A DNA stretch of 64,000 bases from Trematomus loennbergii (taxonomy: Eukaryota; Chordata; Actinopteri; Perciformes; Nototheniidae): contig JAAOOA010000366.1 in assembly GCA_012861695.1 (NCBI GenBank), positions 159,001 to 223,000 on the forward strand. The letters are read 5' to 3'. The notes beneath the pieces were generated by a model, which saw nothing but the letters and a program-made list of their open reading frames with translations, did no database searches and was not told the origin of the DNA. Made by a program: the position numbers and the translations under genes. Below are positions 49,351-60,640 of this stretch, piece by piece. Position 1 is the stretch's first letter. Each line of letters begins with the position of its first letter.

Positions 49351-50535
49351 TTAACCTGTTGAACCCCATCGGCCCGTCCCCGGGCGGAAAAACGCATCAT
49401 CTGCAGGAAAACAGCGTCTGAGGGCTTCTTAATATTTAATAAACTATGAATGTTTCATATCCATGTAACGGGAAGAAACTCAGCTAACTGATGATATGAA
49501 CCATTTTTAGCAAAAGAAAAACACAAGACTAACGCTGAGCCTCTGAATCTGCCCTGAGCGAAAAAATCTTAATGCCGTTATTACAGAACTCTAGCTATAC
49601 CGATCGATATACTTATAGGATCTGCACAAACAAGCTTAGCTAACATGCTGAGATTCCACAGATTATAGAAATATAAGGATCATCACAGAGCGATCAGAAC
49701 TCGTGACAGGGGGAGCAAATATAGACAACACACGACGTAGCTTTAGGGAAGCAACACACGGAGATATGCTCACTTTAGCTGTTATTCTGATCAAAAGTTG
49801 TCTTCAATGGCATTAAAACGAGAAAAAACGCGGCTGAAGGTTAATCCATATGTTAATCCAATGTGTCTGTCACTTTGAACAAATGATTGATAATCAATAA
49901 TTCCATTTTTATGCAAAAATCGGAGAATACAAATTAGCTGCTAATGGTAGCCACCAGAGGTTAACGCAGCTTCCGGTTTTTCTATGCGTCACTCTCACTC
50001 CTTATTTGGTAACCTGTGCGTGTATGTGGAACTTTCCCTCGATTCTATTGGCTCTAACGGTCAGAAAGAGGTGTCAACCATCAAAATTGAGCAAGGGGGG
50101 CCAGAGATATGGAAAATCCACCCAAATGACCCCAGAAGTGGTTTTTTTTGCTAAATCTCTCTAAAAAGGTCAAATGTCACTTGTTTTGCATCAATCTTGA
50201 TACAGGGTACTTATTATATGTTGTACTTTGGATTCCTAAAGCTTTTAGTCTACCTTACCATCATTCAAGTGTAGTTTTCACTATAAGTAAAAAATAATAT
50301 TTGGACGGACACTATAATTTACAGTTTTTTACTATGTTCAATCTGAATTTTCTTTAAAATAAAAAACATCTATATTGATTCTGACTTTTCTACATCCAAC
50401 TCACAGGTTTATCATTACTTTGAGAACAAATATTATTAATTTAACGCTTTTAGAAGGGAAGATATGGTCATTTGTTCTGGGAATGTCATTTTCCAGCCTG
50501 AGACCTGGAAACAGGCTCAGGGCTTAACAGGTTAA
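49351..50535. mobile_element. Element X, copy 4
   Basis: TTAACCTGTTGAACCCC at the left and GGCTTAACAGGTTAA at the right. It sits at the same intron position as X3, after GTTGATCTTTACAA, so X was already present before the exon-intron unit was duplicated. Confidence 0.8.
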
Positions 50536-50542
50536 AGACATA

Positions 50543-51093
50543 TTAACACAAAAAGTAAAGAAATGTGTGTTTGGTAGAGCATTTCTTTGTTGAAACAATG
50601 CTTCTTGGCAATACATCTTATACCATTGGAAAGCCTGTTTTCTTACCTTTCAAATGGTGCCACATTTGTGAGGAACAAGCATTTGGTGTATGAGCAGCAG
50701 AGCTGAGTATGTGGGTTGCGCCCATGACAGATGTGACGAATCTCCTCTGCCAATGCCAAACAGCAGCCACTCTCCGGTTTCGTACGGTCGCCAGGAGGCC
50801 TTCCATGACTGCCCTTCACTGTCAGGCCCACTTGCACTGGATCCTCAACTTGTGGAAGAACATTATGTTCAGCGATGAGTCCAGATTCTGCCTACGGCAC
50901 GTGGATCGTAGGGTCACAGTGTGGAGAAGAAGCGGAGAAGGCTTTACTGATTGCGGCACCGATAGAGTAGGAGTTGAGAGGATGGGACGGTAAGAAAACC
51001 GGCTTTCCAACGGTATAAAATGTATTGCCAGAAAGCATTGATAAAACAGAGAAATAATCTACCAAACACAAATGTTCTTACTTTTTGCGTTAA
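50543..51093 (+). mobile_element. Tc1/mariner-like remnant
   Basis: Inverted ends of about 45 bases (TTAACACAAAAAGTAA at the left, TTACTTTTTGCGTTAA at the right), each followed inward by a GTGTTTGGTAGA motif. The internal frame at 50709-50993 contains KNIMFSDESRF and VTVWRR, the central D-containing part of a Tc1 transposase. Only this core survives; the N-terminal DNA-binding and C-terminal DE parts are gone. Confidence 0.75.
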
Positions 51094-51140
51094 GTTTATA
51101 ACAAGAACAATCCTTCACTGCATAATTCACTCTGAACCTC

Positions 51141-51248
51141 TTAACCTGTTAAGCACCGAGCCTGTTTTTCATGTTTCAGGCTCGAAAATGACATGCCCAA
51201 AACAAATGACTACAACTTAAATTCTAAAAGGTTTATATGAATAATTTC
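51141..51248. mobile_element. Element X, terminal fragment (X5)
   Basis: About 105 bases of one X terminus (TTAACCTGTTAAGCACC) inserted into GAACCTC-TTAA-ACACC. The homologous intron at 48771-48792 has the continuous site with a single TTAA. Confidence 0.8.
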
Positions 51249-51451
51249 TTTAAACACCTGCAATTCATTTTACAGTCTCCATTCCTGTTATTAATAATTT
51301 ATATAAAAGACAAATTAATAAATTGTACTATTAAAACTATCAAACAATAAAGATTATATTCAGTATTTGCCTTTTACAACATTTCTATGAAGCTCCATGA
51401 TGCTGATACTGACTGAATAGTTTAAACTAACATCATGTTTTCTTTATTAAG

Positions 51452-51625
51452 TCTGAGGTGGTGCAGGTTGTCAGAGATCAGCTGTGCTTCACTGATCTCA
51501 GCTCTGAAGTCCAACCCCTCCCATCTGAGAGATCTGGACCTGAATTTCAACTATCTGCAGGATTCAGGAGTGAAGCTCCTGAGAGATCTTCTGGAGAGTC
51601 CAGACTGCAGACTGGAGACTCTCAG
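51452..51625 (+). CDS. NLR leucine-rich repeat exon 4
   Basis: 174 nt, acceptor TTTATTAAG (a TAAG rather than TCAG acceptor), donor GTCAGT, phase 2/2. It encodes [20 protein letters not shown], then [20 protein letters not shown]. Intact. Confidence 0.9.
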
Positions 51626-51902
51626 GTCAGTTCACTGACTGTAGTTCATATAGATTTGTTGTATCTATAATTTTAAGAAACAAAGACATTTTAAATATTT
51701 TTCTTTTGTCTTTCCAAATGGTTGAGTATTTATCAGAATAACCAAGAGAAGGTTAAAGATCTGATGACAGAGAAACACTGCTGCAGAGGTTGAGCTTGGA
51801 TTATCATGGATCTACATCTTTCTTGAATCTGACATCTGAACCTTCTTCAGCTCTGAACAGATTATTAAACCTTGAAACTTATATAATGTTTTCTTTAATC
51901 AG

Positions 51903-52076
51903 ACTGATGGGCTGCAGGTTGTCAGAGATCAGCTGTGCTGCTCTGGTCTCAGCTCTGAAGTCCAACCCCTTCCATCTGAGATATCTGGACCTGAGTTACA
52001 ACGACCTGAAGGATTCAGGAGTGAAGCAGCTGAGAAATCTTCTGAAGAGTCCAGACTGCAGACTGGAGAGCCTCAA
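51903..52076 (+). CDS. NLR leucine-rich repeat exon 5
   Basis: 174 nt, acceptor TTAATCAG, donor GTCAGT, phase 2/2. It encodes [20 protein letters not shown], then [20 protein letters not shown]. Intact. The preceding intron (51735-51902) repeats the one before exon 6 and the end of the intron before exon 2. Confidence 0.9.
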
Positions 52077-52467
52077 GTCAGTTCACTAACTGTAGTTCAT
52101 AGAGTATTTTTGTCTTTAAAAATGTGCCTGAGAACAAAGACATTGGAATTGTTTATTTTGTTCTGTTTTTCCAAATGCTTGAGTATTTATCAGAATAATA
52201 AAGAGAAGGTAAATGTGTGACGGACAGTGTTTGAGCTACCACAGACTCACACTGTGCTCCATGAGTCGGTGAAGATGCTCTCAGTACTGATGAGCTGTGA
52301 GGGAGATGAAGGAGTTGTTAAAGATCTGATGACAGAGAAAAACTGCTGCAGAGTTTGAGCTTGGATTATCATGGAGCTACATCTTTCTTGACTCTGACAT
52401 TTAAACCTTCTTCAGCTCTGAACAGATTATTAAACCTTGAAACTTACATCATGTTTTATTTATTCAG

Positions 52468-52638
52468 TCTGAGTAACTGCAGGTTGTCAGAGATCAGCTG
52501 TTCTGCTCTGGTCTCAGCTCTGACGTCCAACTTCCATCTGAGAGATCTGGACCTGAGTGACAACGATCTGCAGGATTCAGGAGAGAAGCTGCTGAGAGAT
52601 CTTCTGGAGAGTCCAGACTGCAGACTGGAGACTCTCAG
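52468..52638 (+). CDS. NLR leucine-rich repeat exon 6
   Basis: 171 nt, one codon shorter than its sisters (SNFHLRD where others have SNPSHLRD). Acceptor TTATTCAG, donor GTTAGT, phase 2/2. It encodes [20 protein letters not shown], then [18 protein letters not shown] to GEK change is unique to this exon. Confidence 0.9.
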
Positions 52639-53106
52639 GTTAGTAAGGGGTCGACTCTCTGCTGGTTCAGCAGTTTTGTGTTGGGGGGTTGATGTGTTTC
52701 ACACTGAGTAATCCCTCCAGTTCTTCCTTCCAGACGTAGCCTAGCTTAGCACAAAGCATCATGCTACCAGTCACTGCAGTTTCTTATTTATTTTCTTTCA
52801 TTCTTCCACAAAATTATAATGTGAGCTTAAAATGAAAATCCACATTTTAGTAAGTAACTCTTTAATGGATATACAGGATTTTACGGAGGAGTGAGTCTGT
52901 TTGGTTCTCTCTCATGTTTTTGTTTCTAGACTAATGAGCAGTTATTTCCTGTTAGCTGAGAGCTGTGGCAGTCAGTCGTAGTGTTTGCAGAGAAGACATG
53001 ATGGGATGTAAAGCATGAGATGAGTCAGGACTCTGAAGCTGACTAAAAGAACAAACACTTGTTTTAAACTTGATCCATAACAGTCGGGTTGTGTTCATCC
53101 CTACAG
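52639..53106 (+). other. NLR intron before C-terminal exon
   Basis: About 470 bases, donor GTTAGT, acceptor CCCTACAG. Nothing else recognised in it. Confidence 0.7.
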
Positions 53107-53147
53107 GATCAACGACGAGACGATCAGCGCCAAGAAAAAGAAGAGAT
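53107..53147 (+). CDS. NLR C-terminal exon (basic tail)
   Basis: 41 nt with acceptor CCTACAG and donor GTGAGT. In phase with LRR exon 6 it encodes RINDETISAKKKKR plus one base. The Lys-rich tail is unlike an LRR or a B30.2 domain, so this NLR ends without the PRY-SPRY module some family members have. Confidence 0.65.
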
Positions 53148-53300
53148 GTGAGTATTGAAACCATGTCCTCCATTCATCAGACTATTCTACATTAAAATCT
53201 GATCTTAAAATGTATCTATTCCATCTTGTTTCAGCTCTCTTCAATCATTTTAGCTGCTAATGTTTCTATCTGTTGATGTTTGATTATCATTATTTTTCAG

Positions 53301-53338
53301 GAGACTCGGGTGTCAAACAGGAAGTGAAAACTGGATGA
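53301..53338 (+). CDS. Possible last NLR exon
   Basis: Acceptor TATTTTTCAG at 53291-53300. Read in the phase set by the previous exon, it starts with two bases GA, then DSGVKQEVKTG and TGA. However, the previous exon ends in T, so splicing would itself create TGA at the junction and end the protein after KKKKR. Either that is the real stop or T is a mutation. An AATAAA at 53399 could serve as polyadenylation signal. Confidence 0.45.
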
Positions 53339-54010
53339 ACTGATGGTATATTCTCCATAAAAAACAAACAGTCAATTTAACTTAAAGCTTTTCTTTCAAA
53401 TAAATATATAGAGAATAAACATAAATATATTTAAAACCAAAAATTAACAAATATATTTCATACCAGTCCTGCCCTAATGTGCTGTGATTGGCTGGTTCTA
53501 TTAAAATAAATAACTTGAGCTTTCATAATTCCAGGCTCCATTTCCTTCTCACCTTCTCACACCCCTACATACAGGTAATCCTATAACATGAGCAGACACT
53601 GTTCCAACTACTTCAAAAAAGTAGACGTTTATTTATTCTTAGCTATACAGGATCTTTTACAAGACCTCTGTTTAGAGTGATTGTTGGTTATATAATACAA
53701 GTGTTTTCCTGTTTGTCTTTCAGGTCCACGAGGGGAAATGTCCTAAAGAAAGGTTGCATTTTGCAGTGAAAATCCGATTAGAGCATATTCCCAAAAGCAA
53801 TGCATTAAAGTTTGCAGCTCAGAGAGTCCTGTTGTGAACCCGGAAATGTTGAGTACCCCAAAGTGATATGATATAAATGTATAGTGGGTCCGCAGTATGA
53901 GGGTATTTCATCTTTTTTAATGTTATGAATTTCCCCATGAGGTGTTGCGTACCATCTCTTTCCAGCAGACATGTTTAATATAATGCCTCTCTCTATAAGA
54001 TGGTGTACTC
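53339..54010 (+). other. Likely NLR 3' UTR and flank
   Basis: AATAAA at 53399-53404, about 60 bases after the possible stop. Beyond it a 120-base segment (53775-53895) recurs at 54244-54366 around a MITE. No further gene. Confidence 0.5.
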
Positions 54011-54224
54011 CAGTGGTTCTCAACCTTTCCCAGTCGCGACTCCTCAGAACAATCCGCTGGTGACTTTATCCCCCCCGATCCGCTGTAAATCCCCCGTCAG
54101 AAACTCATGGCACTCTGACTCTCAAATGACTTGTTAAAACCTGTTCTGGGGCTAATGATGTCACCAGTACAGGTGAGTTTCCTTGGTATCCTTTGGTGAC
54201 CCCCCCCCAGGTAGAGAACCACTG
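54011..54224. mobile_element. hAT-type MITE
   Basis: CAGTGGTTCTCAACCTTTCC at the left, GGTAGAGAACCACTG at the right, 214 bp. This terminal sequence is typical of common vertebrate hAT MITEs. Flanks GTGTACTC and GTATACAG could be a diverged 8-bp target duplication. Confidence 0.75.
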
Positions 54225-54361
54225 GTATACAGAATACTGTTTAGTCAGATTAGAGCATATTCCAAAAAGAAATACATTAAAGTTTGCATCTCATAGAGTC
54301 CTGTTGTGAACCCTGAAATGTTGAGTACCCAAAGTGTTATGATAAAATGTATAGTATGGGT

Positions 54362-54735
54362 CCCCAGCACATAGAAGCTGTGAACAACCTCCCCGCTACT
54401 CCATCTCTGGGAGTGGGACTCCCCTCAAAAACACACCTGCTGTCCTGGCTCCTAAAGGATGGAATGAGCTCCCTTTGACATCAGGACAGCAGAAACTCTG
54501 CATATCTTCCGTTGAAAACTGAAAACGCATCTATCTTGACTGTACCTTAGCAATTAAGTTATTGCAACAACAAAAATAAGCACTTATTGAGTTAATTTAG
54601 GCCTTCTAACTAATTCACCAGCACTTATGATCTTGCTTGAAGTGAATAGATCTGCACTTTCCTTCTTGTTCGGAGTTTGATCCTTTATGGTTTTTGCACT
54701 TATTGTTAGTCGCTTTGCATAAAAGCATCAGCTAA
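54362..54735 (+). mobile_element. Rex1-like LINE 3' end
   Basis: A WNELPL-type C-terminal coding piece with a stop soon after, followed by a 3' UTR and the tail TTAGTCGCTTTGCATAAAAG with ATGTAATGTAATG repeats. It is the same family as 11746-13612 but in the opposite orientation. Confidence 0.7.
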
Positions 54736-56095
54736 ATGATATGTAATGTAATGGAAGCTAAATTGGATATGTTGGGCTATTTTCATAATTAGCACAAGTT
54801 GCATTAATTAGCATTAATAACCATCATAGCGGACAATAGTTTGAAAACGGCTTGGCCGATCTGGGAACTCTTTTAGTGGTTTTGGGGGGTTATTGAGGAT
54901 GCTGAGTCCATTACTGACATTTTTATGATAAAAAACGCATTTTAAACCAGAGAGTGGCCATATTTGTAATCTCTGTGGGCTGGTTTTGATGAATGTGTGT
55001 AAGTCGCTTTGGATAAAAGCATCTAACAAGTAACATGGAATGTCATATCATGTTTTGTAATGGTTTATTATTGTCATTTATAATCCCATTGGGTGGCGGT
55101 ATTGTCAAATAAATCGAGCGTGGCAACAAGACCAAAGTACGTTTTAACCGTTTGTTTTTTAGTTCTAATTGAAAAAAAAAAAAGCAGAAACGGGTCGTTT
55201 TTTTTGTTTTTCAATTTTGCCCCAAACCGAAAAAACGGAAATTCAGCTCGTTTTTGGTTTTTCTGTTTCTTACTGTTAAAACAAGTATACCACTCAATGT
55301 TTCGTTTCCATAGGTGGGTGGGTCTCCAGTGCCTCCTTGCTTCTGATTGGCTAGTTTGCCCTATGCTTGCGCTGTACTCTTTAAAATAAAGGTTCATACT
55401 CTTTGCCGAGACAGTGCAGTGCGTGTTTGCACAACATTGAATATATGGCTACATGCCAAACATACAGAAGACAGTCTGTCCGTGTGTGGGTGCGTACGTG
55501 TGTGCGCGTCTGTCGGCCTGTCTGTCTGTCTCGCGATCTGTCTATCTGGCTGTCTGTCTTGCACTGTCAGTCATGAATCCCTATCTTATAAAGTATGAGT
55601 ATCTCTCTGTTTGATGTTACTGACACTGCTGAATTGATGCGGCCGTATTTCCCGTTTGCGTGGTCAAGTCAGCATCGAGGTTTTTTTCTTCAAATCTATA
55701 TTAAAATAACTTGGAGGTTGAGGATTGATAAATACTATTTAGAGTACTTTTACTGTGTACTCTGTCAAACTCCCCTCTTGAGTACAATAATGCATGTTTT
55801 CTGCTATCTTTGATGAGAGATAAAATGATTTCTGACATAAATTCTTAATGAGAGTGATACTGTTTGACTCAGTATACTAATTTAACTACACCAACAAGTA
55901 CTTTTTCAGGTATTCTTTAGTTATTCCTCCTTAGTACAAGAATGTATCTTAAATAAAAATGTGTCATTAGACTTATATTGTTGGACAGAGTATTTTAAGA
56001 GGATATGGTAGACATGATATCAGCACTACTTCCAGTCAGTACTCCAGCAGCAGTTTTTACCCCTTGGGAAATCTTCAGAGAATATCCTGCATAGC
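54736..56095. other. Non-coding interval
   Basis: Only a short LINE-type tail (GTAAGTCGCTTTGGATAAAA, 55000) is recognisable. The open frames at 55074-55598 overlap on both strands, are rich in Phe and Lys from A/T runs, and show no domain. Confidence 0.5.
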
Positions 56096-56103
56096 TGGTC
56101 TAT

Positions 56104-56947
56104 GGGCATAGATATGTATCATAATTATTTGTGTGAACAGAAAAATAATTTGTGTGTAAATATGTGATTTGTAAATGTAAAACACCATCCACAAATGCAT
56201 TTAAAAGATTTGCAAACTCACAAATACATTTGCAAATGTAAAACGGATCTGCAAATAGGCTAAATATGTTCACAAATAAAAAAAAGATCTGTGAATATCT
56301 CTTTAACATTGACAACTTTCGATCAGGCATTTGTGAATCCATTTTGTATTTGTCAACCAAAAATGCGCTTGCGGATCTCAAATCTCTGCTTGTGTATCGT
56401 CTTTTTACACACACGGAATTTTGAGACATACTTTCCGCCGGTCTCGGCAAAAAATCTGCTCGTGTCACTCGGTTATTTTCGGAAACCACGTGATGGCCTG
56501 CTGATGACGACATTTCCGCATGATTTCAAAGTAAGAGCATGATGGTTTGTTTAATACTCTGTTTTTGTATTATAATGAACAGCGGAACGTTAGATGCATT
56601 CTTCTTCACCATCATCATCATGTTATAGTGATACAGTTATTGTGTTAGTTTATTGGTTCAGTACAGCATATATCAAGCACATTCGTATGCATTGATGTTG
56701 AAGTACAGGCTATGCCACTTTCGGGTCCCGGGGGAGCAGCTGGCAGCGAAGCAGCCCAGAGATAACTCTTTCTTCATTGTTTTTTGTGTATTCAGTCAAG
56801 CGGGTCAAAGTTACAAAGCACTTCACATCTTATTAATCGGCCTAGTTTTACCTTACCAGTGCAGATAAGGTAATATGTAAAAAAGTCACACACACAAATT
56901 ATTTTTCTGTTCACACAAATAATTATGAGACATATCTATGCCCATAC
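56104..56947. mobile_element. DNA transposon with long TIRs and 8-bp target duplication
   Basis: Termini GGGCATAGATATGT and its inverse, continuing for about 55 bases (ATAATTATTTGTGTGAACAG). TGGTCTAT flanks both sides (56096-56103, 56948-56955). The 8-bp duplication points to hAT. No transposase in the 840 bp. Confidence 0.85.
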
Positions 56948-56955
56948 TGGTCTAT

Positions 56956-57270
56956 CCTTCAGCAAAGTGACACACCCTGTCACTCTTGTTGGCCTCTTAT
57001 GATGATGCTGTCTTAACCTTTAACAGCCAGCGCCACCATTTGGTAGAGCACATTTTGTGTTTTGATATCTTGTTGAAAAATAAATAAAAAAGTGTAACTC
57101 CATCTGATTCAGCCAGCTCTATCGTTTGGTTGACATGTTATGCACAAAACAACCTCTAGATGTCACTGTGGTTTGAACAGAAAGCCCTTCAGCTAGCTTC
57201 CACTGAGGAAGTTGGCATGCTAAAAATCACTCCTGAAGAAATCACTCTTTTTGGTCAACTTTTGTAAGGT
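56956..57270. other. Non-coding interval
   Basis: Separates two hAT-like elements; no gene or repeat recognised. Confidence 0.5.
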
Positions 57271-57278
57271 AACCATAT

Positions 57279-58485
57279 AGTGTTAATTTCGTCAGCTATT
57301 TTTTAATTTAGTTTTAGTCATAGTCCTGTGTTAAATTTCCTTTTTCGTTTTAGTCATATTTAGTCACCTTCATCCTGTTTTTATTTAGTCAAGTTTTAGT
57401 CGACTAAAAGTCTGAGCATTTTAGTCTTATTTTAGTCGACTAAAACAGTAACTATTTTAGTCAAGATTTAGTCGACTAAAAGTCTGAGCATTTTAGTCTT
57501 ATTTTAGTCGAAGAAAACTAATTATTTTAGTCTACTTTTTGTCAATGAAAACTGTTGAGTCTTTTTTAGTCATCAGATTATATTGAACATTTCAGTCAAA
57601 CTAGTCTAGCCAAAACCAATAATTTGTCATTTTAGTCAAACTTATTTCACAATAAGATTATATCTTGTCCTTATTTGATTAAAAACACAGGTTGAATGAT
57701 TAAGAATGCAGCTTTGCAGAGAGTATCTGGTCAGATTTGTGGTGTTTTTACCAGCTGTGTTATGGCCACATTGCTTCCCTTCTGATAAAACAATACATTC
57801 GCTTTTTTTCTCAGCCTCATTGTAGCGAAAATGGGCCCAAATATCACATCGTTTCTTTCTCCCAAGCAGTGGTGGCTTTATACTTTTTCGTTGTCAGTAA
57901 TTTTGACAGACAAGATCGTAACATTTCCGTCATAATCCATTATTACCCGTCGAGTGCACAATGTATCACTCACTCGCGCTGACGGGGGGGTATTCGGTTA
58001 ACGCGAGTGCGACCACTGCTCCCAATCCCTGTTGTTGCCATTTTATTTTCTGTTAAATAAGGTTAGTTAGACCATGAGTTAGACCCGAGTCTTCCTGACA
58101 GTTCACAGTGTGCCGCTGTCCGGTGTATTTCAAATGTACCGCCGCGCGCGGCACAGACACACAGCTGCTGCACCCAGCCGCAGCACCGGAAATTGAACTG
58201 CTGGGAGAAAAAACTGACTATCAGAGATGTAACGTTATCTTTGATAATATTTCGTCTCCTCATTTTTCGTCAACGAAAGTAAAGAGAGATTTTGGCATAG
58301 TTTTTATTTAGTAAACTACATTTTCGTCTCGTCACTTTTCGTCAACGATATTGCATGATGATTTCGTTACAGTTATTGTTTACTGCCGTCGGTGCCGTCT
58401 CGTCATCGTCTCGTTTTCGTCATGGAAAAAAAGGTCGTTGACGAACATATTTCGTCATAGTTTTAGTCAACAAAATTAACACTAT
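57279..58485. mobile_element. hAT-like element with 8-bp target duplication and subterminal repeats
   Basis: AGTGTTAATTTCGTCA at the left and AAAATTAACACTAT at the right, flanked by AACCATAT on both sides (57271-57278, 58486-58493). The left subterminal part holds many TTTTAGTC(G)ACTAAAA words, and the right part many TCGTC/GACGAA words. Such subterminal repeats are where hAT transposases bind. No transposase frame. Confidence 0.85.
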
Positions 58486-58689
58486 AACCATATCATATTT
58501 GACATATCTTAGTGTCAGAGCACTGACTGAACTTTATTATATAACTTGATGCACAAAACATTTTTGTAACAAGGGTGTAATTATTTTTGGAAAATATGCT
58601 CAACCAACCGGTCGTATTGGCCTTCATATTGTAAACTAGCAATATGACTTTTTACAATAAAATATGGTAAATAGCTAGATTCATGGTAA

Positions 58690-60130
58690 TATTACTACAG
58701 ATGGAGCGTCTTATTTTGGACAGTTTGAAACGCGAGGGTCGTGATTGGTCCGTGATTGGTCCGTGATTGGCCCGTGATCGGCCTGTGATGAAGAGCCGGC
58801 CCCCAGTCTGACTTGATACCGCCCCCGTGATAAATACATTTAATTATTGTGAAGCCAGCTGCAATGGATGATTGATCCACCAGGGGGTGCAGTGGAGTTC
58901 CACACTGGAGTCATGTGTGGAGTCTTGTACAGTACGTCTGGTACTAATGTATAGCGGATCTTTATTAAGATCCATATGTCATGGATAGGATCATAGTCTG
59001 TGCTAAATAAGACATGTAATCATTTACAAAACATCACCATGTTGTTATTTAACAAAATAATGTTGTTTAGTCGAAAAAAACGAACGAGCCGGCTCTCCCG
59101 ATTTTTAATTCTAATTTAATCATCATCATTGATGTTTATGTTCGCCGAATTGACATGAAATCACTGACAAATATGAATATTCTGTATTCAACTTCATTGA
59201 AACGATCAGGATGGGTGTTATTTTTCCCCACAATGACCAAGTCGCTGCAAATGATCCCATGTATTACATGTACATGGCCACATTCTCAACAAAGTTACGT
59301 AACGAAACATTCTGTATTCCTTGCTTACTTTTTATTTAATGCTTTATAACAGCTGGAATAGTTCGTTTAGAACAGGCACCTCACTCGCAATCTGCTCCTC
59401 CGCAACGCCTACCACCTACCTCCGGCTGAAATTATGAATGTACAGTAAGGCATAGTAATCATAGATAACACGGCAGGGTCCGTTACAGTTTGTTTTCATC
59501 TGATTTCAAATATTTCAAATGTCTTAGTCTAAGTTAATAAATACATTCTCAGTGTTCAAGTCAATAATAGTCATATAAGAAAAGTACTGATCTAATAACA
59601 GAGATTTTATAAGGACTTTTCAATGATCGACATCGCTCATGTGAAATACAGTAAACTGGATGTTGTGGTGCCGAGAGGCGGGGTATCAAAAGTACAAGCT
59701 AAACTTTTATTTAGCATCTGAACACACTTGTAAACAACGTGATGCCCGGGAAGCGAAGACCCGGCGGAAACAGCTGGTCTGGTTCACTAAAATGTCCGTG
59801 TACAGTATATCTGGTACTAATGTATAGCGGATCTTTGTTAAGATCCATATGTCACGGATAGGATCATAGTCTGGATCATAGTCTGTGCTAAATAAGACAT
59901 GTAATAATTTAAAAAACATCACCATGTTGTTATGCGCATGTGCGAGATGTTATGCATGTGCGCATGTACGAGATGGTCCGCCATGTTGCACAACTCAATT
60001 AAAAAAAGTGTGTTGGTGTATGATCACATTTGTATATGAAAATGTCAGAAGTTAATAAATACATTCTCAATGTTTAAGTCAATCACTGAAGATGCTTACG
60101 ATATCATAAAATCTAAGTGTTAATGATTGT
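58690..60130. repeat. Dispersed repeat family R, copy 2 (rearranged)
   Basis: Shares with 28651-30400 the CGTGATTGGTC units (58739), TAGCGGATCTTT...GATCCATATGTCA (58950 and again 59825), CATTTACAAAACATCACCATG, GGGTGTTATTTTTCCCCA and ACACGGCAGGGTCCGTTACA, but in altered order and with one part duplicated. Non-coding. Confidence 0.7.
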
Positions 60131-60319
60131 CAGTAGAGATGGGATGGCAGAAGGTGCTATATATATACATATAATTCCAAAGCTGGTAAAGACCTTTCAA
60201 ATTTAGCAATAATAGTCATATAAGAAAAGTACTGATTTGTTCTTGAATCAACTTTTTTATGGAAAATGTTTTATGTTTTATGTAATTTTGAAAGACATTC
60301 ACAGTTAATGTAATTAGAT

Positions 60320-60640
60320 ATACATTATTAATGCCATACATTTTTGCATAAATATTTATTCAGTATGATAGCTGTCTAACAGAAGTTAAATCCATTTCTC
60401 ACTTATTCTGACAATGTACTTAACCCCAAATAAAAGAACCCAATAAAAGTAGTTGTTAAATAATAGTGAAGTCACGTTGTAATAACAATAACTCATCTCT
60501 CTCGGTTTTTTTTGTTATCTTAGTGTGCTTTGCCAAAAGCCACTGTGTCAAATGTCCTAGTTGGGTTGCCGTACGGAGTTGAGCAATATGGCGGACCATC
60601 TCGCACATGCGCAGTACCAATCGGGCAGGTGGACGGATCG
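60320..60640. repeat. Duplicated segment, copy 1
   Basis: ATTAATGCCATACATTTTTG...AAATAAAAGAACCCAAT (60328-60441) and GGCGGACCATCTCGCACATG...GGACGGATCGG (60590-60640) match 61780-61955. The second copy lacks the 145 bases in between. Confidence 0.8.

Larger units (their letters stand above)
49170..51451 (+). other. NLR intron between LRR exons 3 and 4
   Basis: Filled by element X4, a Tc1-like remnant and the X5 fragment. The rest is intron sequence homologous to the neighbouring introns. Confidence 0.8.
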
